Shown here one piece after another: positions 1 through 9,470 of a DNA stretch of 64,000 nucleotides. Under the pieces are notes generated by a model. The model was not told where the DNA came from, did no database searches, and saw nothing but the letters and a program-made list of their open reading frames with translations. The position numbers and the translations under genes were made by a program. How positions within the stretch are numbered: position 1 is the stretch's first letter; each line of letters starts with the position of its first letter. Origin of the DNA: Cryobacterium breve (GTDB lineage: Bacteria; Actinomycetota; Actinomycetes; Actinomycetales; Microbacteriaceae); NCBI RefSeq assembly GCF_027594785.1, contig NZ_CP075584.1, positions 1,240,001 to 1,304,000 on the forward strand, in the 5' to 3' direction.

Positions 1-1
1 G

Positions 2-625
2 CTGAGCCTCGACCCCTCCCTGCTCGGCGACACCTACGCGGACGTGCCCTCGAGCAAGCTCGACGCGCTCTTCGACCAGCTCGACGACGTCGTCGCCGAG
101 GGCCACCGGGCGCTCGTGTTCAGCCAGTTCACCTCGTTCCTCGGCAAGGCCGCCGCACGGCTCGACGCCCAGGGCACCCCGTACTGTTACCTCGACGGTT
201 CGACCCTGAAGCGCTCCGAGGTCATCGACCGGTTCAAAACCGGCACGGCGCCCGTGTTCCTGATCAGCCTCAAGGCCGGCGGCTTCGGCCTCACCCTGAC
301 CGAGGCGGACTACGTGTTCCTGCTCGACCCGTGGTGGAACCCGGCGACGGAGACGCAGGCGATCGACCGCACCCACCGCATCGGCCAGACCCGCACGGTC
401 ATGGTCTACCGGCTCGTCGCCGCGGACACCATCGAGGACAAGGTGATGGCGCTCAAGGAGCGCAAGGCCCTGCTCGTCGGCTCCGTTCTCGACGGTGCCG
501 GCCTCGACGGTGCCGGCCTGGACGGTGCCGGCCTGGACGGTGCCGGCCTGGAGGGTGCGGCGGTGGCAACGGATGCCGGCGACGACTTCACCGCGGCCGA
601 CATCCGGGCGCTCCTCGCGCCCTGA
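2..625 (+). CDS. SNF2-family DEAD/H helicase, C-terminal part (5' end outside window)
   Basis: Open from the window edge, so only the last ~207 residues are seen. They form the second RecA-like lobe of a Swi2/Snf2 ATPase: an RALVFSQF strand, a LDGST segment, then GGFGLTLTEADYVFLLDPWW and the motif VI run IDRTHRIGQ. This domain couples ATP hydrolysis to DNA translocation or remodelling. The missing N-terminal lobe should carry the Walker A and DEAD-like box, and a SWIM zinc finger is common in this family. After the helicase lobe comes a low-complexity stretch with the pentapeptide GAGLD repeated four times, encoded by a 15-bp tandem repeat, then a short acidic tail ending LLAP. The family call is firm; the specific role is unknown. 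Confidence 0.9.
   Translation: MSLDPSLLGDTYADVPSSKLDALFDQLDDVVAEGHRALVFSQFTSFLGKAAARLDAQGTPYCYLDGSTLKRSEVIDRFKTGTAPVFLISLKAGGFGLTLTEADYVFLLDPWWNPATETQAIDRTHRIGQTRTVMVYRLVAADTIEDKVMALKERKALLVGSVLDGAGLDGAGLDGAGLDGAGLEGAAVATDAGDDFTAADIRALLAP
491..550 (+). repeat. 15-bp in-frame tandem repeat, four units
   Basis: Four consecutive units of GACGGTGCCGGCCTG (the first ends in C), followed by a decayed fifth unit. It encodes repeated DGAGL in the linker near the C-terminus of the SNF2 protein. Because the unit is a multiple of three, copy-number change by slippage would only lengthen or shorten the linker. Confidence 0.9.
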
Positions 626-661
626 GCCCCGCCGGCCGCCAGCCTGCGGCTCGCGTGCGAC

Positions 662-1194
662 CTAAGCGGACGCCGGCAGCTCGGCGGCAATCGACGCGGC
701 CCAGGCATCGATCGCGACCCAGTCGCGGAAATCACCCTCCGGGAGCAGGTCCCGGCCGGCCGGGATCATTCGCACGAGCCGGTCGCGGCGGCGCAGCGCC
801 TCCGGGTTGAGCGCCCCGAAGAACACCTTGGTTCCCTGCGGTTCGAGCGCGGCCACGAACTCGTCGAACTGCTTCGGCTCGGCCTCGAGGATCAGTTCGC
901 GCCCTTCGGCGTTCCTGGTCGCGGTACCGAGCGGGCCGCTGCTGAACAACCAGAGCGGGCGGGAGGTGAGCAGGCTCGAGGTTGCCGCGAACGAAGTCGA
1001 CGGCATCTTTCCGCCACGAGCCCATGTACGCGGAGCCTGCCGATCACGAACGCGGTGTACCGGTCGGGATTCTCCACGGCCGAGACGGGCTTCGCTTCGG
1101 CGTCGCGCCCTGCCTCGCGCAGCTTCCGCGCGATGCGCTCGGCGATCCCCTCCGTGGCACCGTACTTGCTCGAATACCCCACGAGAACCACCAC
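662..1194 (-). CDS. flavodoxin-domain protein (two single-base breaks)
   Basis: Flavodoxin/protoporphyrinogen-oxidase-like family, probably an FMN-binding redox protein. The N-terminus VVVLVGYSSKYGATEGIAER contains the FMN-phosphate loop (T/S-x-x-G-x-T style). The GTG start at 1194 sits 6 nt after an AGGAGG box. The reading frame is broken twice, at 1033-1039 (GAGCCTG) and 971-977 (CAGGCTC). Deleting one base in each gives VIGSSAYMGSW followed by RGNLELLTSRPLWLFSSGPLG, the expected second and third strands of the fold, for a total of ~176 residues, a normal length. It is transcribed divergently from the GGDEF-EAL pair. I judge the gene intact in the organism and broken in this sequence. Confidence 0.8.
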
Positions 1195-1355
1195 GGTCCG
1201 CCTCCTGTGCTTCGGTCTTGCCTGCACTGCCATTCTGCTCCTCCCCGCGTCCGCGGCAGCCCGGAAGCCTGCCCCTCGTTCGGGTGTTCGCAGCGGATTT
1301 CCGGGACCTCCCCGCTGATATGCTGGGCAGACGCAGGCGGAGGGGCACCGGTACA

Positions 1356-3623
1356 ATGACAACGCTGGCTCGCCGCCTCGGCACGTTCGTTCGGTATGTG
1401 GCCTCATCAGGCAATTGGCTTGTCTGGTTCACGTGCCTCCTGCTCTCCGCCTACACGGTCGCGCTCGTCTCGCAGGGCTCGGAGTTCAGCCCCTTCGTCG
1501 ATGTGTGGCTCGCGATCATCACGAAGCTGAGCCTCGTCGCCGTGGCGTGGACGGCCGTCTTTCGCGCCGGCTTCGACCGCCTCGAGATCGTCTTCTCGGC
1601 GAGCGCCATCACGATCGTGGTGGCGGCAGACAGCTACGCTTACTTCCGGCCCGATGATTCCAGGCAGTCGCAGGCCCTGCCCGACATCGGATACTTCTTC
1701 TTCTATCTCCTGATCGTCACGGCAATCGTGGTCCTTGCGCGCCGGCAGCGCCGCGCTCCGGGCTGGCCGGTCCTCCTCGAAGGTGCGATCGGAATCCTTG
1801 GTGCCGGTTCGGTGCTCGCGGCTCTCCTCACGCCGATCCTCGCTTCCGCAGGGACGACCATTGAGGCAGGCGCGACCGCCGTCGTCGTGACCTACCCGCT
1901 GTTCAACGCGATGCTCGTGCTCGTGATCGCCGGAACCGCGGCGACGCAGGGACCGGATCCCCGACGGCGGTGGATGCTGCTCGTGCTCGGGCTGATGATC
2001 TTCTCCGCGACCGAGATCGTCTACCTCCGTATCGGAGATGCCTACGTCATGGGCACCTCCCTCGACGCGGGCTGGGCGATCGGGCTCGGGCTCGTCGCCG
2101 TCTGGATCGATGCCTCGTCGCGCGAGACCGAGACGCACGGCCACGCCCAGGACAGCGTCGCTGCCGTCGCCGTTCCGATCGTCTCGACGGGCGCGGGCCT
2201 CGGGGTGCTGATCCTCGCGAGCCAGGTGCCTGTGACCGGCGTCGCCATCGCGCTGGCCGCGACCGCCCTCGCCCTCGCCTCCCTCCCGCTCGTGTCCCGG
2301 CAGATCGTGCTGCGGCGTCAGGCCAGGACCGACGACCTCACCGGGCTGCCGAACCGGCGCGCCCTGTACGGCGACGTCACCGCCCGGATCACCCGGGAGC
2401 CCCGGCGTCGCCGCGCCCTTCTCCTCCTCGACCTCGACAGGTTCAAGGAGGTCAACGACAGCCTCGGGCACAACGCCGGCGATCGTCTGCTCGTGCAGGC
2501 CGGCATCCGCCTGTCAGAGCAACTGGGCGAACAAGACCTGCTCGCCCGGCTCGGCGGCGACGAGTTCGCGATCCTTCTCGACGACGTCGGCCATGCCGAA
2601 GCCGTCGACTTCGCGATCCGGGTGCGCGCAGCACTCGCCGTGCCGTTCATCCTCGAGGGAATCGCCCTGCAGACCGGGGTGAGCGTGGGCATCGCGCTTT
2701 ACCCGGAGCAGGGCAGCGACCTGACCGGACTGATGCGCAAGGCCGACATGGCCATGTACAAGGCGAAATCGACCAGAAGCGGCCACCACGTCTACCGCAG
2801 CAACGACGACAGCCACGGTGACCTGCGCCTGCGCACCCTCTCCGAACTGCGGCTCGCTCTCGAGGACGACCAGCTCATCGTGCATTACCAGCCCAAAATC
2901 GACCTCGCCTCAGGGAGCGTCGCCGGCGTCGAGGCTCTCGTGCGCTGGCAGCACCCCACCCGCGGACTGCTCTTCCCCGACCAGTTCCTCGTGCTCATCG
3001 AAGAGGCCGGGCTCATGCACGCGCTGACCCAGCGGGTGCTCGCTGTCGCGCTCGACCAGGCGAAGGTCTGGACCGCCGCGTGGACCGGGGACCTGCCCCT
3101 CTCGATCGCCGTGAACCTGTCGGCGAGTTCCCTCGTCGACGCCGAGCTTCCCGAACGGATCGACACTCTCCTCGCGGAACGCGGCCTGCCTGGCTCGGTG
3201 CTCGAACTGGAGATCACCGAAGACTTCCTGATGAGCGACCGGGACCGGGCCAGGGACATTCTGGCCAGGCTCCGCGCGAATGACATCCGCATTTCGATCG
3301 ACGACTTCGGCACCGGCTACAGCTCACTCGCCTATCTCCGCGACCTGCCCATCGACGAACTCAAGCTCGACCAGTCCTTCGTCTTCCCGCTCAAGGACGA
3401 CCCGCGCGCCGCGGCGCTCGTGAAGTCCTCGATCGAGCTCGCGCACGGCCTCGGGCTGCGCATGGTCGCGGAGGGCGTCGAGAACGCCGCCACCTACGAG
3501 GCCCTCGCCGGTTTCGGCTGCGACCAGGCCCAGGGGTACTTCATCTCCCGGCCGATCCCGGCGGATGCCTTCGACCGATGGCACGCTGACCGCCGGTCGG
3601 TCGCGGAGCCGGTCGCCACGTGA
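1356..3623 (+). CDS. membrane GGDEF-EAL protein, bifunctional c-di-GMP synthase/phosphodiesterase
   Basis: About 755 residues. The first ~300 form a polytopic membrane sensor with roughly eight to nine hydrophobic segments. The GGDEF domain follows (DDLTGLPNRRAL, DLDRFKEVNDSLGH, active loop LGGDEFAI near residue 400), then an EAL domain. All EAL catalytic positions look present: EAL in VEALVRW (~525), NLS, LEITE, DDFGTGYSS (~648), LKLDQS and VAEGVEN. The allosteric I-site RxxD before GGDEF is absent (GEQD), so product inhibition of the cyclase is unlikely. The ATG at 1356 follows an AGGCGGAGGGG ribosome site. It overlaps the start of a paralogue downstream, so the two are probably co-expressed. 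It likely sets local c-di-GMP levels at the membrane. Confidence 0.92.
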   Translation: MTTLARRLGTFVRYVASSGNWLVWFTCLLLSAYTVALVSQGSEFSPFVDVWLAIITKLSLVAVAWTAVFRAGFDRLEIVFSASAITIVVAADSYAYFRPDDSRQSQALPDIGYFFFYLLIVTAIVVLARRQRRAPGWPVLLEGAIGILGAGSVLAALLTPILASAGTTIEAGATAVVVTYPLFNAMLVLVIAGTAATQGPDPRRRWMLLVLGLMIFSATEIVYLRIGDAYVMGTSLDAGWAIGLGLVAVWIDASSRETETHGHAQDSVAAVAVPIVSTGAGLGVLILASQVPVTGVAIALAATALALASLPLVSRQIVLRRQARTDDLTGLPNRRALYGDVTARITREPRRRRALLLLDLDRFKEVNDSLGHNAGDRLLVQAGIRLSEQLGEQDLLARLGGDEFAILLDDVGHAEAVDFAIRVRAALAVPFILEGIALQTGVSVGIALYPEQGSDLTGLMRKADMAMYKAKSTRSGHHVYRSNDDSHGDLRLRTLSELRLALEDDQLIVHYQPKIDLASGSVAGVEALVRWQHPTRGLLFPDQFLVLIEEAGLMHALTQRVLAVALDQAKVWTAAWTGDLPLSIAVNLSASSLVDAELPERIDTLLAERGLPGSVLELEITEDFLMSDRDRARDILARLRANDIRISIDDFGTGYSSLAYLRDLPIDELKLDQSFVFPLKDDPRAAALVKSSIELAHGLGLRMVAEGVENAATYEALAGFGCDQAQGYFISRPIPADAFDRWHADRRSVAEPVAT

Positions 3624-5903
3624 CGATCCTGCGCGGAGGGGCGCGCACCCTGAAGGCGCCGAGCCAGGATCCGGAGCTCTCGGCCGGGCAGCCGTCGAGC
3701 CGACCGCTGTGGATCATGGGCGTCCCGCTCGCACTCTACGTCGTGATGCTCATCGGCAAGGGCAGCGGTTACAGCGTCGTCGTCGACTTCGGCGTCGCCG
3801 AGCTCGTTGGTCTGGCGGCCGTCGTGGTCTGTTGGGCCGCCGTCCGCCGGGCCGGCTTCGTGCGGCGGGAAGTGACACTCGCCGCCGCCGCGGTCACGTG
3901 CAACGTCCTCGGCGACATCACCTTCACCGTGTTCACCCAGTTCTTCGGGGATCCCGGCTCCCCCTCGCTCGCCGACGTGTTCTATCTGGCCTTCTACGGC
4001 CTCATCGTCTCCTCCCTCTTCGTCACTGCCCGGCGGCAGGCTCCGCAGGGTGCCCTGGGCGGCCTTCCTGAACAGTGCCGTCGGCTCGGTCAGTGTCGCC
4101 GCGTTCATGGCCGTCATCCTCAACCCGGTGCTCGTCTCTGCGTCAGCCGAGCCGTTGTCCCTCGAAACGGTCATCAGCCTCGCATACCCGTTGCTCGACC
4201 TTCTGTTGATCGCGGCCATCGCGGGCGTTGCTGCGCTGTATGGCCGTCATGCCGGGCGCGCCTGGGTCGCCCTCATCGCCGGCCTCGTGCTCTTCACGGG
4301 CGCAGACGTGGTCTTCGCGCTCCAGGACGGCGGCTACGCCCTCGGCACCCTGCTCGACGTCAGCTGGACGATCGGGATCGTGCTCATCGCCGTCTGGGTG
4401 GACCGGGCGTCGTACCCCGTGACCGGGCCGACGCGGGAGCCGAACGGTGTGATGGCGTTCGTCGTTCCGGCGATCGCGACGGCCGCTGGGCTCGGGATCC
4501 TCATCTACGCGACCCAGGTCCACATCTCGGCGCTCGCGATCGGTCTCGCCGGCGTCACCGTGGCTCTCGCGGTCATCCCGATGATCTCGCGGGAGCGGGG
4601 ACTCAACCACCTCTCACGCACAGACGACCTGACCGGGCTGCCGAATCGCCGGGCCATGTATTCCGACGTCGCGGCGCGGCTCGCGTCCGACCGGAAGCAG
4701 GGCAGCGCGCTCCTCCTCCTCGACCTGGACCGGTTCAAGGAGGTCAACGACAGCCTCGGTCACGATGCCGGCGATCGACTCCTTGTTCAGGTGGGCGTGC
4801 GGTTGGCGCGCGAGCTCGGACCGCTCGACCTGCTGGCGCGGCTCGGCGGCGATGAGTTCGCGATCCTCGTCGCACGCAACAGGGATGGGGAGGCATCCGC
4901 TCTCGCCGATCGGTTGCGTGCGGCGCTTGCGGTGCCCTTCACGCTCGAGGGGATTTCACTGCAGACGAGTGTCAGCATCGGCATCGCACTGTACCCGAGT
5001 CATGGCCGCGACCTGAGCGCCTTGATGCGCAAGGCCGACACGGCGATGTATGTGGCGAAGTCCTGCGGCAGCGGGCATCACGTCTACCAGTCCGACGATG
5101 ACCAGCACAGCGAGGTGCGCCTGCGCACCCTTCAGGAATTGCGGGAGGCCCTCGCCGAGGACCAACTGGCACTGCACTACCAGCCCCGCATCGACCTCGA
5201 CACGTCAGAGGTCCATGCCGCCGAGGCGGTGGTCCGCTGGAACCACCCGGTGCGCGGCCTGTTGCAGCCCGCCGATTTCGTCGATCTCATCGAGGACGCC
5301 GGGCTCGTGAGGGCGATGTCGGAGACCATGCTTGTGCAGGCGCTCGACCAGGTGGTCGCCTGGCGGGACCACGGGCTCGACCTCGGCGTCGCGATCCGGC
5401 TTCCCCCTGCCGCGCTCATCGACGCCGGCCTCCCCGAACACCTCGGCGCCATGATCGCGAATCGGGGGTTGCCCGCGTTCGTTCTCACCCTCGAGATCAG
5501 CGAGGAGTTCCTGCTCGCCGACCAGTCCCGGGCGCGCGCGGTGCTCAACCGGTTGCGGAGCCAGGGCGTGCGGATGTCTGTCGACGACTTCGGGACGGGC
5601 TACAGTTCCCTCGCCCTGCTGCGCGACCTCGCCATCGACGAACTCCGCCTGGACGAATCCTTCATTGTGGCGATGGGACACGACGATCGTTCGTCGACCC
5701 TCGTCAATTCCGCGGTCGCCCTCGCCCACAGCCTCGGACTGCGGATGGTCGCGGAGGGTGTGGACAATGACGAGGCGTACGACGCCCTGGTGCGGTTCGG
5801 CTGCGACTCCGCCCAGGGCCGCGTGCTCAGCGAGCCGCTGCCCGCCGCCGAGTTCGAGGCCTGGCTGGCCGCCCGCCTTGTCGCGGAGCAGACCCGGGAG
5901 TAG
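3620..5903 (+). CDS. membrane GGDEF-EAL paralogue with degenerate EAL domain (one break)
   Basis: Tandem paralogue of the upstream gene with the same layout (membrane region, GGDEF, EAL; ~760 residues once repaired). The GTG start overlaps the previous stop. The frame breaks at 4037-4043 (CAGGCTC); dropping one G gives ARRQLRRVPWAAFLNS and joins the two halves. GGDEF is intact (LGGDEFAI), again without an I-site (GPLD). The EAL half is eroded: EAL is EAV, the metal-binding Asn of NLS is Arg (VAIRLPP), the Lys of LKxD is Arg (LRLDES) and EGVE is EGVD. From family knowledge these changes should abolish or weaken phosphodiesterase activity, so the protein is more likely a cyclase with a sensing or docking EAL domain. 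Confidence 0.88.
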
Positions 5904-5926
5904 AACGAGGAGTGGAGAGGAGCCGC

Positions 5927-6703
5927 ATGTTCTGCTCCCAACGAAAGCTCGGACTGGCCGTCGTACTCGCGTTCAGCATGGTTCTGGTCGGCTGCGCGCC
6001 GTGGTTCCCCAGCCCGACGTCGGGCCCAACGTCGACGTCCGCTTCCACCCCCACCGACTCCCCCACCGCCTCCCCGTCAGCTCCCGGAACGGACCAGGCC
6101 ACGCCGCCTCCCGACGACTCGACGGCGACCCCGCGGCCCGGAGATCAGGTACTCTCCGCCCGGGTCAGTTACGGCTGGGCGTGGCCCGGACCCGGGCAAC
6201 CGGCAACGATCGGTCATGACACCGCGGTTCCGATCGCCCCGCCGCCGAGTCCCCCGCTGCCGTCACTGACCTCGATCGGCGCGGGGGCGCATCCGTTCGC
6301 GTCGCCGCCGTACGACCAGTTGAGCTTCCGGTTCGAGGGCGGCTTCCCGGGCTATGAGCTCGAATACGTTCCGACGCTGACGGGGGACGCCAGCGGCCTG
6401 CCGATTCCGATGGACGGGACCGCCAGCATCCTGCGCCTGGTGTTCCGCCTCGCGCAAGCCCACACCGAGGACGGCAGTTCGAGTGTGCTCGAAGCGCCGC
6501 CCGCTGCGGTGGGCCTGTCTGCCATCACCCGGTACGTCCCGGCCGGGGACTTCGAGGGCACCGTCAGCTACGGGATCGGGGTCGGGCATCCGGTGCTGAG
6601 CACCGTGAACACCGCCGTGCGGGTGTACGAGGTCGAACGGATCGAACAGGGCCGCCACCTCTACGTCGTGGCCGTGCAGGTCGACGCAAGCCCCTGGCGC
6701 TGA
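5927..6703 (+). CDS. secreted lipoprotein of unknown function
   Basis: About 258 residues. A signal peptide MFCSQRKLGLAVVLAFSMVL ends in the lipobox LVGC, so the protein should be lipidated and face outwards. A Ser/Thr/Pro linker of ~45 residues follows, then a globular domain without a motif I recognise (contains YDQLSFRFEGGFPGYELEY and RIEQGRHLYVVAVQVD). The ATG at 5927 is preferred over the upstream GTG because GGAGAGGA lies just ahead of it. It starts only 23 bases after the second GGDEF-EAL gene, so it may belong to the same transcript; a role linked to c-di-GMP signalling is only a guess. Confidence 0.75.
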   Translation: MFCSQRKLGLAVVLAFSMVLVGCAPWFPSPTSGPTSTSASTPTDSPTASPSAPGTDQATPPPDDSTATPRPGDQVLSARVSYGWAWPGPGQPATIGHDTAVPIAPPPSPPLPSLTSIGAGAHPFASPPYDQLSFRFEGGFPGYELEYVPTLTGDASGLPIPMDGTASILRLVFRLAQAHTEDGSSSVLEAPPAAVGLSAITRYVPAGDFEGTVSYGIGVGHPVLSTVNTAVRVYEVERIEQGRHLYVVAVQVDASPWR

Positions 6704-6727
6704 CGAGCGGCATGCCAGAATCGTCTC

Positions 6728-7309
6728 ATGGTGACTTCCCCGCTCGAACAGCACCCGCAGCCTGACCACGCCGCGGCGGTCGTGTCGGTCAGCCTCGATG
6801 ACGCGCACCGGTTCAGCAAGCCGGCCGCGTCGCGCATCCGCCTGCTCGAAGGGCTCGGCGTCGAGGGCGACGCCCACGCGGGCGTCACCGTGCGGCATCG
6901 CTACCACGTGAAGAAGGACCCGACGGCGCCGAACCTCACCCAGGTGCACCTGATCCCCGCCGAGCTCTTCGACGAGCTCGCCCACCGCGGTTTCACCGTG
7001 CGGCCCGGCGAGCACGGCGAGAACGTGACGACGAGAGGGATCGACCTCACCGCCCTCCCCCGCGGCACCCGGCTGCACCTCGGCGCTGACGCCGTCGTCG
7101 CACTGACCGGCCTGCGCAACCCCTGCTCGCTGATCAACGGGTACCAGGGCGGGCTGATGAAACAACTCATCGACACGGATGCCGACGGCCGCATCACGCG
7201 CAAGGCCGGGGTGATGAGCGTGGTCGCGTCCGGAGGCACGGTCGAGGCCGGCGACACCATCCGGATCGAACTGCCCGAGGGGGAACGGGTCCCCCTCGAC
7301 GTCGTCTGA
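6728..7309 (+). CDS. MOSC domain-containing protein
   Basis: About 193 residues covering one MOSC (molybdenum cofactor sulfurase C-terminal) domain. Family features are RLLEGLGVEGDAHAG near the start, the central PGEHGENVTTRGIDL strand-turn and the conserved cysteine segment LTGLRNPCSLIN. MOSC proteins carry sulfur to metal cofactors or act in detoxification of N-hydroxylated or sulfur compounds; the substrate cannot be read from sequence. It ends 4 bases from the convergent end of the DarT-like gene. No frameshift. Confidence 0.88.
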   Translation: MVTSPLEQHPQPDHAAAVVSVSLDDAHRFSKPAASRIRLLEGLGVEGDAHAGVTVRHRYHVKKDPTAPNLTQVHLIPAELFDELAHRGFTVRPGEHGENVTTRGIDLTALPRGTRLHLGADAVVALTGLRNPCSLINGYQGGLMKQLIDTDADGRITRKAGVMSVVASGGTVEAGDTIRIELPEGERVPLDVV

Positions 7310-7313
7310 CGGT

Positions 7314-8249
7314 CTAGGCGATGACCGGTTCCGAGGCGTGGAACCACGGCGGGTACACGGCGACCTTCGGGCGGTGACCGGACTCTGCGAGAATGCCGCG
7401 CACGACATCACGGACCTTGTCGTTTGCGACGGCGACGATGGTGACGAGCTCGAACGGGAAGGTCTCTTCGACCAGGAGCTCGGCCTCGAGGAGCGCGGCC
7501 GCGTCCTTCTCGGCACGCAGCCGGCGGAGCACCCGGTCGCTCGTTTCCGGCGTCGCACCGACACGGGTCAGCGTGCCTGCTGCGTCGCCGTCGGTGACGG
7601 CGATGACACCGAGGGAGGACTCGCCCGGCCCGGACTGGGCCTCGACGATCTTCTTGACGGTGCTGACGAGGATCACGAAGTCGAAGTTCTCGGCGTACGG
7701 GGCATCCCTGGACAGGCGCGGGTCCCCGGTGTTCGTGAGGATGTTGTCCCAGATGGTCGCGTTCGGGGAAAGGAAGAACGGCACGAAGTGCGCGACGGTC
7801 GTGTTCTCGGTGCCGGCGATCAGGGTGCTGCGGCGCTTCTCGCGATTCGGAGCCGACGAGATGTCGACGGCCGGTCGCACGGCCCAGGCCTCGCTCGCGT
7901 CGGCGAGGAGGCCGCCGCTCGAGAGGATGCCGGCGAGGTTGCGGATGTGGGTCAGGTGGTAGATGCGCTGTTCGCCGACGTTGTCGGGCGCGGATTTCGG
8001 TCCGATCGAAGACTTCGCCCTGGTCGAGGGGCGGGGACGGGTCACGCTCGTCGCGCCGGAGGCGGCGCTCGCCGGGGCGCTTCGGAGCGACGGCGGCTTC
8101 GAGGCTTTCTTCGGGCGGGCGGGCGACGGGGCGGACTTGGCCCGGCTCGCGCGCACAGCGGGTGCCGCGGGTACAGCCTCCGGAATCGGTTTCGGGAAAC
8201 AGATGGCGCACAGGCCACCCTCGAGTCCGTGGATGCATTCGTTGCTCAA
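7314..8249 (-). CDS. DarT-like DNA ADP-ribosyltransferase with N-terminal Cys motif, no adjacent antitoxin
   Basis: The C-terminal ~210 residues match the DarT (DUF4433) fold: RIYHLTHIRNLAGIL with the NAD-contact His residues, VAHFVPFFLSPN, and EAELLVEETFPFELV, which corresponds to the AEFLV segment holding the catalytic Glu, then PKVAVYPPWF at the end. DarT enzymes ADP-ribosylate thymidine in single-stranded DNA and are normally paired with the macrodomain antitoxin DarG, which is not next door here. The N-terminus carries CIHGLEGGLCAICFP, a possible small zinc site, joined by a ~70-residue Ala/Pro/Ser/Lys linker. I place the start at TTG 8249, after AGAGG; a GTG at 8282 has no ribosome site. 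It may be a housekeeping, self-restrained or defence version of DarT. Confidence 0.78.
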   Translation of the reverse strand: MSNECIHGLEGGLCAICFPKPIPEAVPAAPAVRASRAKSAPSPARPKKASKPPSLRSAPASAASGATSVTRPRPSTRAKSSIGPKSAPDNVGEQRIYHLTHIRNLAGILSSGGLLADASEAWAVRPAVDISSAPNREKRRSTLIAGTENTTVAHFVPFFLSPNATIWDNILTNTGDPRLSRDAPYAENFDFVILVSTVKKIVEAQSGPGESSLGVIAVTDGDAAGTLTRVGATPETSDRVLRRLRAEKDAAALLEAELLVEETFPFELVTIVAVANDKVRDVVRGILAESGHRPKVAVYPPWFHASEPVIA

Positions 8250-8370
8250 AGCCAGAAAACCTCTCGTGTTCGTGTCCCCCACATTCTTCGAATACCCGTG
8301 TTCGAAGATTACGACTCAACGCTACGGTCATTTTGCCCCGAGCGGTTACCGGGATCGGCCCGGATGCGGG

Positions 8371-8800
8371 TTATTGGACGCAGAATTCGTTTCCCTCCGG
8401 ATCGGCCATGATGACGTGATATTCCGGGAACGGCCCCCACGACTCGTCAACCACCCGGAGCACGGATGCCCCCAGCGCGACGATCCGATCCCGCTCCGCG
8501 TCGACCTCCTCCCGGCTCGGCGCCCGTCCCGGTACCGCGTTGATGTCGAGGTGCACCCTGTTCTTGACGGTTTTGCCCTCAGGGACCCGTTGGAAGAACA
8601 ACCGCGGAAGTTTGCCCTCCGGGTCGCCGGCGATGCTGCGCGTCTCGAGGTCGGCCTCGGTGAGGTCGCTCGTGAGCACGAGTTCGCGCAGGCTCCGGCG
8701 GCCACTCGGCGCGGGGATAGCCGAGCACGTCCGCCCAGAAATGCGAGAGCTCGCGCGGATGCTCGCAGTCGAAAACGATGTTGCCAATCTTGCCGGGCAT
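8371..8800 (-). CDS. glyoxalase-like VOC family protein (one break)
   Basis: About 142 residues once repaired. It is a single glyoxalase-like (VOC) domain: start MPGKIGNIVFDCEHP, middle NRVHLDIN, end HVIMADPEGNEFCVQ, with the His and Glu metal-ligand positions typical of the family. GGAGGG precedes ATG 8800. The frame is interrupted at 8689-8695 (CAGGCTC); removing one G yields EWPPELRELVLTSD and rejoins the two halves. Substrate unknown. Many actinobacterial members are small cytosolic metalloenzymes or resistance-type binding proteins. Confidence 0.82.
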
Positions 8801-8922
8801 GGTCCCTCCTCGGGGTCGGGGTCTTCGCGACTACTATGCACCCTTACGACGGAGCAGGCTGCGGTCTACTCTGGGCCCCATCGGGCTCGTCCGGGGCCCG
8901 GGGCACGGACCAGGAGAGTCAG

Positions 8923-9381
8923 ATGAAGGCCGAACAGATCACCCTTGAACCCCGCACGCTCCTCGGAGTCCATGAGGTGATCCCGATGAGCAGGTTGACC
9001 GAATACTTCGAGCGCGCCTTCCAGACCGCCGCGGCCGAACTCGGCAGGCTGGGATCCCACCCGAGCGGGCCGCCGATCGCGCTCTATCACGGAGCCCCGA
9101 CGGATGCAGCGGTCGACGTGACCGCCGGATTCCCCGTTGTCGACGACGTCAGCGCGACCAGGGCGGTCGAAGTCGTGCACCTTCCGTCCGGTCCAGCGGT
9201 CGAGACGTTCCACGTGGGCCCGTACGAGACCCTGCCCGCGACGTATACGGCCGTCACGGACTGGATCACCGAGCAGAAGCTCGCCGTCGCCGGGGACATG
9301 TGGGAGGAATACCTGGTCGGTCCCGACACGGAACCCGACCCTGCTCAGTGGCGCACCCGGATCGTGTTCCCGCTCGCCTGA
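8923..9381 (+). CDS. GyrI-like effector-binding domain protein
   Basis: About 152 residues, a stand-alone GyrI-like small-molecule-binding domain. MKAEQITLEPRTLLGVHEV begins with the family's first strand, PPIALYHGAP and ETFHVGPYETLPATY are the characteristic central segments, and WEEYLVGPDTEPDPAQWRT is the C-terminal conserved block with the binding Glu. There is no DNA-binding domain, so it acts as a free ligand binder or hydrolase and not as a repressor. ATG 8923 follows CAGGAGAG. Divergent from the VOC gene. Confidence 0.75.
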   Translation: MKAEQITLEPRTLLGVHEVIPMSRLTEYFERAFQTAAAELGRLGSHPSGPPIALYHGAPTDAAVDVTAGFPVVDDVSATRAVEVVHLPSGPAVETFHVGPYETLPATYTAVTDWITEQKLAVAGDMWEEYLVGPDTEPDPAQWRTRIVFPLA

Positions 9382-9470
9382 GCGAGCCACGCGTTTTCGA
9401 AACGCGGGCGCAACATTCGCCCTCTAGCATGAGCACGCGACCTGTGACCATGACGAGCCAGGAGAAGGCG

